Virus record (IMG/VR): IMGVR_UViG_3300020438_000370 | Location: 1 to 20,070 of that record | Direction: 5' to 3' (one strand) | Source of the DNA: a virus | DNA: 20,070 nucleotides | Shown: positions 1 to 7,066 of the stretch, piece by piece | Layout of the letters: every line of letters starts with the position of its first letter | Numbering within the stretch: position 1 is the stretch's first letter | Made by a program: the position numbers and the translations under genes | The notes under the pieces: generated by a model | What the model was told of the DNA's origin: nothing | Seen by the model: only the letters and a program-made list of their open reading frames with translations | The model's database searches: none

Positions 1-253
1 TAATCCATATAAACCTTGTATCTCCATCACCTATATTAACACCACCACTTGTAGCTTGTAAATAATTGGTAGTTCCATTAGTTACTCCACCGAAATCTAT
101 AGCTCCATCATTAGTAACTTCACCAGAACCTCCTAACGTTTTTCTAATATTTTCATGTATAGAATTAGTTTCCATACTAGCTCCATCTACAGCATCGACT
201 GTTACTTTTGGTGTAGCTGAAACAGAATATATTACTTTGTGTGTTGTAGCCAT
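1..253 (-). CDS. Partial CDS, probable virion-associated protein (N-terminus only)
   Basis: An open frame starts at the ATG complementary to 251-253 and runs off the left edge without a stop, giving about 84 residues starting MATTHKVIYSVSATPKVTVD. The SD (AGGAG) overlaps the stop codon of the upstream coiled-coil virion gene, so the two genes are translationally coupled. The visible part is rich in G, T, N and V with no charged coiled coil, as in beta-structured tail or decoration proteins, but no family is recognised. Its position after capsid and adaptor genes in a head-to-tail order suggests a tail or head-decoration component. That role is inferred from position only. Confidence 0.7.
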   Translation of the reverse strand, partial: MATTHKVIYSVSATPKVTVDAVDGASMETNSIHENIRKTLGGSGEVTNDGAIDFGGVTNGTTNYLQATSGGVNIGDGDTRFIWI

Positions 254-255
254 AT

Positions 256-1644
256 TTATCTCCTAGACTGTTGGGCTAATGTTGCTTTCAAAATATCTGA
301 ATTATTTTGTATATACAAAGTTACTTCATTTACAGACCAATCGTAATACTTTTTACTTTCAGTACTGTAAAACTGTGATTTTTGTAAGTTACTTGCAAAT
401 TTTTGTAATTCTTCATTTACTTGTGTTTGATATTCTTGAATTTCAGAACTATAATTCTGTATTTTTTGAACATCATCTTGAGAAGATAGTCTGGCATCTT
501 CTATTGATTTTTGCAATAAAGCCTGATAAGCAACATTTTCTTTGTTAAATTCGTTAAGTTCATTTTGTATATCACTTTGATATTTTTGCAATTCTGTATT
601 TCTTTTTGCTGAAAATAATTGTATTTCTTTTTCTGTGTTTTGCGAATACTCTTGTACTTCTTTATTTATATTGTTTTGATACACAGATATATCATTAGAA
701 TATTTTTGTAATGCTTGTACATCATCTTGTGATGCTAACCTAGCATCTTCAATTGATTTCTGTAGTTGTGCTTGATATTCTGTATTTTCTTTATTAAATA
801 CTGCTTGTGACTCTTGTATCCTTGCACTATACTCACTGATTTTAGCATTTATTTCAGATATTCTTGCTGATAACATTTCACTGTCTTCTTCATTTGTAAT
901 TAAATCTTCTGTATCTGCAAAATCAAGACTCCCCATAGCAGGAGGTGTAAATGTTGGAGCTGTTGTACTAAATGTTATAGAGTTGCTTTGCAATGTAGGA
1001 GTATTAGGAGCAACTGAAGTTACAGATAAATCTGTTATACTTATATCTCCTGTTAAAACTAAAGTTGGTTTTGAATAAGTAGGTGCTGTTTCATTAAAAG
1101 TAATACTATTAGAAGTTAAAGTAGGTGTATTAGGTGCTGATATACTTGAAAAACTAGGAACAGTAGCAGATGCTAATTTTGTATATTCATTTGATACTGC
1201 ATGGTATATAACTGCTGACATAAGAACAGTATCATCATCAATTGTTGTAGGGTCTATAAAGTAATAGTTTGCTACTTGACTATTAGTAGGTGTAGGATGT
1301 ATTTGTAGTTTTGCACCAGCACTATCTCCTATAATAGTATAAGTAGGAAACTTTTCTGTTGATTTTTGTAAACTTGCAGAGTCATTAGCAAAAGCAGCTT
1401 GTTCTACTGTTATTTTTGTGCAAAGGTATCCATTTCTTACAACATCTGTTATTTTAGATGTAGATAATTTATCATTATTATGATTCCCATTATCAATATC
1501 TCCAGATTTAACTTTTGCAAAACTTAATAAATCTTTAGGTATTTTAGATGCAACAAACTTTTGTGCAGATGTAATAAACCCTGCGTTTGCAGTAGTTACA
1601 CCTGTAATGTTTTGTATATCTGTTGCTATGTTAGTTGTTGCCAT
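256..1644 (-). CDS. Virion structural protein: adaptor-like N-terminus plus duplicated coiled coil
   Basis: This 462-aa protein lies directly downstream of the major capsid gene. Residues about 1-160 look like the N-terminal part of phage neck/adaptor proteins: a TIIGDSAGAKLQIHPTP segment, then YYFIDPTT, then a helical LMSAVIYHAV stretch. Residues 170-190 and 212-232 are near-identical copies of an APNTPTL.SNSITF unit, 42 residues apart. Residues about 255-430 are Q/E/K/S-rich predicted coiled coil. Within it FNKEN..YQA.LQKSIEDAR recurs at 283 and 366, 83 residues apart. The best guess is a head-tail connector or fibre-like virion protein; the fold assignment is inference. Start: ATG at 1644 with AGGA eight bases upstream. 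Confidence 0.75.
   Translation of the reverse strand: MATTNIATDIQNITGVTTANAGFITSAQKFVASKIPKDLLSFAKVKSGDIDNGNHNNDKLSTSKITDVVRNGYLCTKITVEQAAFANDSASLQKSTEKFPTYTIIGDSAGAKLQIHPTPTNSQVANYYFIDPTTIDDDTVLMSAVIYHAVSNEYTKLASATVPSFSSISAPNTPTLTSNSITFNETAPTYSKPTLVLTGDISITDLSVTSVAPNTPTLQSNSITFSTTAPTFTPPAMGSLDFADTEDLITNEEDSEMLSARISEINAKISEYSARIQESQAVFNKENTEYQAQLQKSIEDARLASQDDVQALQKYSNDISVYQNNINKEVQEYSQNTEKEIQLFSAKRNTELQKYQSDIQNELNEFNKENVAYQALLQKSIEDARLSSQDDVQKIQNYSSEIQEYQTQVNEELQKFASNLQKSQFYSTESKKYYDWSVNEVTLYIQNNSDILKATLAQQSRR
430..798 (-). repeat. Intragenic tandem duplication in the coiled-coil region (about 249-bp period)
   Basis: Two about 120-bp units (798-679 and 549-430) encode nearly the same 40 residues, FNKEN through the YS..I..YQ segment. 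About 130 bp of diverged coiled-coil sequence separates them. The protein identity is clear by eye. The DNA copies differ at many third positions, so the duplication is old and kept by selection on the protein. Confidence 0.8.
949..1137 (-). repeat. Intragenic duplication of an APNTPTL-type linker unit (126-bp period)
   Basis: Codons 170-190 and 212-232 of the coiled-coil virion gene both encode APNTPTL(T/Q)SNSITF followed by a TAPT(Y/F) end. This Pro/Thr/Ser-rich unit looks like a beta-linker or small fibre repeat between the adaptor-like N-terminus and the coiled coil. Confidence 0.75.
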
Positions 1645-1733
1645 TCAAAGTCCTATAAGGATTCTCTGCCCCTTCGGAAAAAAAGGAGGAAAATAACGTC
1701 AGGGGCATCAAATCCATGATTAACTAATTATAA
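1645..1733 (-). promoter_or_regulatory. Structured gap between capsid and coiled-coil virion genes
   Basis: On the minus strand, TGCCCCT (1707-1701) pairs perfectly with AGGGGCA (1673-1667) around a loop holding CCTCC and a run of seven T. Just after it, the SD of the 462-aa gene (AGGA) sits in a small TCCT-TAT-AGGA hairpin (1661-1651). No T-run follows the large stem, so this is not a normal intrinsic terminator. A processing, attenuation or SD-masking site between the strongly expressed capsid gene and the next gene is possible. Confidence 0.35.
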
Positions 1734-3299
1734 TCAACCAGTCCAAACTGCGTGGGATTCAGGCATTTGCCATTCCATACCAGCTTCTGTTTGTACCAAG
1801 TCAATACGTTTGTCAATACCACTATTTTCTAGTGTTTGCACACCAACATAAATTGCAGTATCTCTGTTAATTCCGTTACCAACTAATGGTCTGTATGCAC
1901 AGTGAGCCATGTTGATACCCATGATTTTAACATTAGTTCCATCTAGGTGTACATTACGAGCAATGTTCATAACTCCATATGGAGTGTAAACAGTAGTAAC
2001 GTCTACGCCAAAGGCTGATTTTCTATCACCCATTGACATATCTCCTCTAGCTGCGAATGAATTAGCAGAACCTAAATCGGTCTTCTTAGCATTTGCAGTA
2101 AAGTATCCACTTAATTTATGGAACCAATTGTATACATCTGTTGAACAGAAGAATACAGTTGCGTTTGCATTGTTATAACGAGGGTCAAGGAATTTACTCA
2201 TATCCTCTAAGAAGTCATCTGATGATTTATTTGTATCCCATGAGAATATGTTTCCATAGTTTACAATATAATCAAGAGCTCCTTGAGTGTATTGAACTCC
2301 AGCTGCATCGGTGTATTGTGAACCAAAAAGCATAGCAGTTTCAATATCGAACTTATGTTCAATTAACTTTTCTCTCCATAGACGTGCAAACTCGTTACCT
2401 TCGTACTTTAGTACTGTTGCGCGAGTTGTGTTGTCCATTGATAATGCAGTCTTCCAAATTTGTGTAAGACCATTACCAGTTGAGAAAGGATTGTCTTGCC
2501 ATGTTTGTGGGTAAGTACTACCTTGAGCATGTGCGCTACCAACAACGTAACTTCTCATAAACTCAAGTTGACTAGAAATAGTTCTATCTGCAACAGCTTC
2601 ATCTCCAGCGACTCCGCCAGGGCCAAAGTTGTTAGAAGTAAAAGATGCTAATTCATTTTTACCTGTTTCAAACTTAACAATATCTCCAGTAACAGCTACC
2701 GCTTCTTTACCATCCAATGTTGCTTTAGTTGCAACTGCGGTTACTTTTATAACATGATAACCAACAGTAGCATTGCTTGTTAAAGCAGCTCCACCATTAG
2801 CTGTAGAAGTTACAGGTATTTTAACTATTTGGCCAGGAAGGAAAAATTCTGGCGCTGTTCCTGCAACTCCGACATCAATTTTTGATGAACCTGTTTGCCC
2901 TTGAACATTGCTAAGATTTCCATCTGACTTATAGTCAGTTACCATGTAAACTTGCACTGTTTGACCAGCTGCTGAAACAGCTGCATTTGCACCACTTTGA
3001 AAAAGTTCTGCATCATCATAAGTTGGGGTTCCATTTTTGTTATGCCCCATAACATAAGCATATCGCTTATGGTAAGATGGTCTACGTTCTGTGAATTTAA
3101 ACTGAGGGTCATCGGTAGGTTTTTTATTTACCTTAGACACCAAGCGAAAAAACGGGTCTTGTGCAATCGCTAATTCGGATACTTTGTCGCCAAAGTTATA
3201 CCGCCTCCGCAGGTCACCAGTACTCAGATTATCATCGAGTCCAGCGCTATTCTCAGTTAAACCAGTAACGCCACCAATTTGTAAAAGGTCACTTGCCAT
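1734..3299 (-). CDS. Major capsid protein
   Basis: This 521-aa protein follows portal and scaffold genes in the classic terminase-portal-scaffold-capsid order. Features common in HK97-fold capsid proteins are visible: an N-terminal arm, a helix-rich segment around residues 260-320 (LWREKLIEHKFDIETAMLFG), and a C-terminal beta region where GVDVTTVYTPYGVMNIARN resembles the conserved strand pair near the end of many phage capsids. Residues about 115-215 are Val/Thr/Gly-rich and low in charge, suggesting an inserted beta domain. Start: ATG at 3299, SD AGGAG, which lies in a strong hairpin described separately. The capsid call rests on gene order, length and general features rather than a diagnostic motif. 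Confidence 0.85.
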   Translation of the reverse strand: MASDLLQIGGVTGLTENSAGLDDNLSTGDLRRRYNFGDKVSELAIAQDPFFRLVSKVNKKPTDDPQFKFTERRPSYHKRYAYVMGHNKNGTPTYDDAELFQSGANAAVSAAGQTVQVYMVTDYKSDGNLSNVQGQTGSSKIDVGVAGTAPEFFLPGQIVKIPVTSTANGGAALTSNATVGYHVIKVTAVATKATLDGKEAVAVTGDIVKFETGKNELASFTSNNFGPGGVAGDEAVADRTISSQLEFMRSYVVGSAHAQGSTYPQTWQDNPFSTGNGLTQIWKTALSMDNTTRATVLKYEGNEFARLWREKLIEHKFDIETAMLFGSQYTDAAGVQYTQGALDYIVNYGNIFSWDTNKSSDDFLEDMSKFLDPRYNNANATVFFCSTDVYNWFHKLSGYFTANAKKTDLGSANSFAARGDMSMGDRKSAFGVDVTTVYTPYGVMNIARNVHLDGTNVKIMGINMAHCAYRPLVGNGINRDTAIYVGVQTLENSGIDKRIDLVQTEAGMEWQMPESHAVWTG

Positions 3300-3346
3300 T
3301 TTAGGCTCCTATTCTTTATTTACTGATTTGACAATAGGAGACTAAA
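3300..3346 (-). promoter_or_regulatory. Hairpin sequestering the capsid gene ribosome binding site
   Basis: On the minus strand, TTTAGTCTCCTATT (3346-3333) pairs with AATAGGAGCCTAAA (3313-3300) at 13 of 14 positions around a 19-nt loop. The 3' arm contains the AGGAG of the capsid gene and ends one base from its ATG, and the 5' arm supplies the matching CTCCT. Folded, this RNA would hide the SD. It could act as a translational switch or be opened by coupling to the scaffold gene ending at 3356. Confidence 0.6.
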
Positions 3347-3355
3347 ACTAATGTT

Positions 3356-4246
3356 TTAGAATCCTAGTGCTTTTTCTAATTTGTTTTCAGCACCTAGAAT
3401 AGCATCAAAAACCATATCATCGTGAGATTTTTCTTGTTCTGGTGAACTACCAGCGGACGCTAATGAAGCAGGTTTTTGTTGAACCCTTTTCATTTGATTG
3501 GTTACTTCTTGATTTGCATTACGAGCAATAGTTTGCTCTCTTTTACCTTTATTCATTAGATAAAATATATCATCTAACTCTAAAGTTTTATTTTTTGCAA
3601 ATTCAACAAATTTAGACCATTGTCCGTCATCCAAATTATGCTTTTGTTTAAATTCAATTTCTTTCGCAAGTCTTGTATTCTCTTGTTTTTGATGAGACAT
3701 AGTTTCATTTAATCTTTTTTGAACTACACCATCAATTGTTGCTGACAATACTCTTGCAGAATCTGAATCTGAATTTGACATAGCTTCATCTGGGTCAAAC
3801 ACAAAATCTTCACCTAATTTTAGTTTTTCTTTCATCGAACTAGGCGCTTCTCCACCACCCTCAAAATAACCTCTCACATGAGAAATTAAATTAGGGTCTT
3901 CTTTCATAGCATCGAGTATTGGCATATATGGTTCTATCTCCTTTAATTGCTTACTAAGCTTTTTAGCTTCTCTGCTAGAATCACTATACCGTTTTTGCAG
4001 ATTTCCAATATCCGTATCTTGACCTTCTACAGGGCTCATGTCAGTAGGTTCAGATTGTACATCTTGATTATCCAACTGATTAGAGGTTATCTGAGGTTGA
4101 TTGGTCACTTGTGGTTCATTATCATAAATTGAACCATTCACTTGGTTGTCTAAAGCCTCGAAAAACTTATCGACATCCATTTCTTCGTTAGAAGAACTTT
4201 CTGGGGCTCCCGAAAGAGCGTTACTTACTTGTTCTTGACTATTCAT
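3356..4246 (-). CDS. Capsid scaffolding protein (putative)
   Basis: This 296-aa, highly charged, mostly helical protein lies between portal and major capsid genes. The N-terminal 80 residues are acidic and Q/N/S-rich with no apparent fold. A coiled-coil stretch follows (about 82-110, NLQKRYSDSSREAKKLSKQL), then central helices with E/K/Q repeats. The C-terminus (about residues 250-296, KRVQQKPASLASAG then a helix) looks like the capsid-binding tail of phage scaffolds. No protease motif is seen. Start: ATG at 4246 with AAAGGA. Position and composition support the role; the sequence family is not recognised. Confidence 0.75.
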   Translation of the reverse strand: MNSQEQVSNALSGAPESSSNEEMDVDKFFEALDNQVNGSIYDNEPQVTNQPQITSNQLDNQDVQSEPTDMSPVEGQDTDIGNLQKRYSDSSREAKKLSKQLKEIEPYMPILDAMKEDPNLISHVRGYFEGGGEAPSSMKEKLKLGEDFVFDPDEAMSNSDSDSARVLSATIDGVVQKRLNETMSHQKQENTRLAKEIEFKQKHNLDDGQWSKFVEFAKNKTLELDDIFYLMNKGKREQTIARNANQEVTNQMKRVQQKPASLASAGSSPEQEKSHDDMVFDAILGAENKLEKALGF

Positions 4247-4273
4247 TTTACTATCCTTTTAGTTTGAGTAAAT

Positions 4274-6565
4274 TTATTTCTGTTTAGCAGAATCTTCAAA
4301 GTCTTTTTTTTGCTTATCTTTTTGTTCTTTTGCATCATCTTTTACTTCTTTTTGCAAATCTCTGCGTACAATATCAAATTCTGCTTTCATCATATTTCTT
4401 AAAAGTTTTTGTTCTGCATCTGTTTTTTGAAGTGTATCTTTAACTTTTAATCCACCTTCTTGAACTTTCATTCTAATTCCAGATTGTACCAACTGTCGTT
4501 CTAATGTTTCTATTGTACCATCTTTGTCTTTCATTTGTTCAGATAATGATTCTATTTGAGACTGCAACTGAGAATACATACTTTTACGTTCAATTAATTG
4601 TTTTTTATTTCTAATATCTGTTTCTGCTATCATTGCTACATCATCAATTAATCCAGACTGGAACCATCTAAAGTATTCCTCAAGCAATGCCCATCTGTTT
4701 AATGGTAATGTTGCACCTGCTATAATTCTTACGTCAAAATTTGCAGACTCGTAATCCATCCATCTTCCTACTACTTGACCATAGTCGTTATAAATAGGAA
4801 TGTTAATTCTAACTTCTGAGTCTTCACTTGTTTTTTGTCCCGCTTCAGGTTGTACTATCCTAAATACTTTATCAATTGTGTAATGACGTTGTGCAACTTG
4901 CTGAAATACCCTACCAAGATGTTCTAATGCTGGTTCTACAATTGTAGACATCCAAGACTTTAGCCTTCTAGTTCCAAATTCATCATTTGCTAATAATCCT
5001 CTATATGTTTCTGCTTGGTCAGAAGTAAATCCCATCATAGCAGAAGGTACACCAGATATATATTCTGCATCTGCTTTACCTTGTTGGGTTATAGTGTAAA
5101 ATGCATTATTAATAGGTGCTGGTTGTATAGGTGTTGGAGCATTAAATCCTTGCCTATATTTCAATAGAGCGCCAGGTGATGAAGAATACTGCTCCCATTC
5201 TGACTCATCTACAGAACCTTCTTCATACATCCATCTAAGATTAGATGCTAGGTTTGCATTATGAATCATTATTTGATGAGCTTTATTAATCTCTTGTTGT
5301 TTACCAATTAAAGGCATTACTGCTGACATTGGGTAGGGTGTACCTGTGTAGAGGTATGGGATAGGGATTATAGGGTATTCATTAATTGGTAATTCATATT
5401 CATAGAGAAATACATCATCACCGACGCTACAACATAACATAATTCTTGTTTCAAAAAACTTTACATAATCAACAACTGTTTCTGCAAAATCTTTATCCTT
5501 CATAAGACTATCAAATTCTGTAGCTCTTACAACAATTTGCTTTACTTTACTTATTTCTTCTTGTGATTCAGATATTAATTGTTGTTGTTTTAATTCTACT
5601 TGTTGTCGAGATTGTTGTTCTGCTTTTTGTATTTCTAATTGAGCTCTTTCTTCAATGATATCACCATTTTCTAATTGCATTTCAATATTCATTATTGTTT
5701 CTTTTAATAAAACATCTATTTCAGATTGAAATTCTTGCACTTGAACTTGTATAGCAGATTGCATTTGTTCAAGACTATCATTGTCTGGTGGTACGTTTAC
5801 AAATACATTAACAAAAGGAATTTTAACTTTAGAATATTTTTCATAATATCCAATTATTTGGTCTTCTTCTCCACCTTGAGAATAAGTATTAGATATATCT
5901 TCAGGTTGTATAACCTTAGAAGTTTCTATATCTCTTTGTGAATAAACACCATCAAAATCAGAATGACTTGTTACTTTATTTATTTTACTAGCATGTTCTG
6001 GAAACAATGTTTTTAATTGAGACTTTGACATATTCTTTTTTACAATAATAAAACCAGCATCTCTAAATAAAAAATCTCTACTTGCTGGGTCAACAAATAC
6101 ATCATAAGGGTCTATACGACTGTAAGTAACTTCCCCTTTTCCATTGTCTTTATTTTGGTCAACATCTAATAAAAAGTAACCAACTCCTTTAACAAGAGAA
6201 TCTAAAATTACTTGACCATACACAGAATTACCATTAGATAAATTCCAACAATAATCTGCAATATCTGAATGGACTTGCGCAATATCTGTATCGTCACCAG
6301 TAACTCCTACAGCCCTCCATCTAGGATTATTAGCAGTTACAAAATATTTCATAATTTCGATTATAGGAAGTATCCTATTAATCGTAAAAGTAGGCATTCC
6401 TGCTTCTTCTAAAGAATCTTGCTCTATTTCTGTTAGTTGTTCATCAAGATAAAAATCATATCCTTTTTGACTTTTAGAACGCCATTTACCTCTATCGGTA
6501 CTATTAGCTCTATCCCACAATTGTTTATTTTCATGTGCTTTGTTTTTATTAGTAACTCTAGCCAT
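4274..6565 (-). CDS. Portal protein (P22-like, with helical insertion)
   Basis: This 763-aa protein would form the dodecameric DNA-entry channel at one capsid vertex. The N-terminal region has FTINRILPIIEIMKYFV then a YSRIDPYDVFVDPASRD segment, matching the 'N-R-hydrophobic' and 'I-D-P...DP.A' signatures of P22-type portals. Residues about 262-345 form a Q/E-rich helical insertion. A central PYLYTGTPYPMSAVMPLIGKQQEIN segment and a following helix resemble the wing/stem region. The C-terminal 120 residues are a charged coiled coil (from about 660), perhaps a barrel or disordered tail. The start ATG at 6565 overlaps the preceding stop (TAATG). Its length is typical of large P22-like portals. 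Confidence 0.88.
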   Translation of the reverse strand: MARVTNKNKAHENKQLWDRANSTDRGKWRSKSQKGYDFYLDEQLTEIEQDSLEEAGMPTFTINRILPIIEIMKYFVTANNPRWRAVGVTGDDTDIAQVHSDIADYCWNLSNGNSVYGQVILDSLVKGVGYFLLDVDQNKDNGKGEVTYSRIDPYDVFVDPASRDFLFRDAGFIIVKKNMSKSQLKTLFPEHASKINKVTSHSDFDGVYSQRDIETSKVIQPEDISNTYSQGGEEDQIIGYYEKYSKVKIPFVNVFVNVPPDNDSLEQMQSAIQVQVQEFQSEIDVLLKETIMNIEMQLENGDIIEERAQLEIQKAEQQSRQQVELKQQQLISESQEEISKVKQIVVRATEFDSLMKDKDFAETVVDYVKFFETRIMLCCSVGDDVFLYEYELPINEYPIIPIPYLYTGTPYPMSAVMPLIGKQQEINKAHQIMIHNANLASNLRWMYEEGSVDESEWEQYSSSPGALLKYRQGFNAPTPIQPAPINNAFYTITQQGKADAEYISGVPSAMMGFTSDQAETYRGLLANDEFGTRRLKSWMSTIVEPALEHLGRVFQQVAQRHYTIDKVFRIVQPEAGQKTSEDSEVRINIPIYNDYGQVVGRWMDYESANFDVRIIAGATLPLNRWALLEEYFRWFQSGLIDDVAMIAETDIRNKKQLIERKSMYSQLQSQIESLSEQMKDKDGTIETLERQLVQSGIRMKVQEGGLKVKDTLQKTDAEQKLLRNMMKAEFDIVRRDLQKEVKDDAKEQKDKQKKDFEDSAKQK

Positions 6566-6960
6566 TATTTTTTATCCATATTTAATTTAATTGCATCTCT
6601 TCTTTTTAAGTTTTCAAATACTCTATCGGACGACATAGATTCAGCAATTTTTCTTACATCCATAACAGAACGTTGTGTTTGTTTTCCAAGTAATCCATCA
6701 ACTGTAATTTTATTAGATGAGCTTCCCATAAGTTCTTGCAAAAAATTATATTGACTTTGAAATTTTTGTGTCATTTTATTATCATTAGGATTTTTATTTA
6801 AAGAATCTGCTATTTTTAAAAGATTTCTTGTTGTAAAAGCTTTATTTCTATTAACTTCTTGTAAACTCATAAAATTTCCATCAATGTCATAAAGAGTTGA
6901 GACTAAACCCATACTATCTTTTACTTGTTTTGTTTTATATTTAGATTGTTTAGTTTGCAT
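6565..6960 (-). CDS. 131-aa protein with weak peptidoglycan-binding-like motif
   Basis: No family is firmly recognised. The protein is basic (many K/N/Q) and mostly helical. Residues about 75-105 read FLQELMGSSSNKITVDGLLG followed by KQTQRSVM. This matches the pattern LQ..L...VDG..G..T..AV of the PG_binding_1 fold (PF01471), but only one such segment is seen and the final Q/Y signature is absent. It lies between the basic 38-aa ORF and the portal gene, whose ATG overlaps its TAA. It could be a virion-associated or head-maturation factor; the function is open. Confidence 0.65.
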   Translation of the reverse strand: MQTKQSKYKTKQVKDSMGLVSTLYDIDGNFMSLQEVNRNKAFTTRNLLKIADSLNKNPNDNKMTQKFQSQYNFLQELMGSSSNKITVDGLLGKQTQRSVMDVRKIAESMSSDRVFENLKRRDAIKLNMDKK

Positions 6961-7066
6961 TTCTTTTTTCTTTCTGCATCTTTTTTAATCTGCGTTTATA
7001 AGTTTTATTTTCTATCGCAAGTTTTCTACGTTTTCGTTTTCTTTCTTTTGCTTTTTTATTAGGCAT
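6950..7066 (-). CDS. Very basic 38-aa protein
   Basis: An ATG at 7066 overlaps the large-terminase stop (TAATG, as at other junctions in this operon). It opens a 38-codon frame ending with TAA at 6950-6952, eleven bases inside the next gene. The product begins MPNKKAKERKRKRRKLAIEN and is about half Lys/Arg with almost no acidic residues. A nucleic-acid-binding peptide is plausible; nothing more can be said. The close coupling on both sides favours a real gene. Confidence 0.55.
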   Translation of the reverse strand: MPNKKAKERKRKRRKLAIENKTYKRRLKKMQKEKRNAN

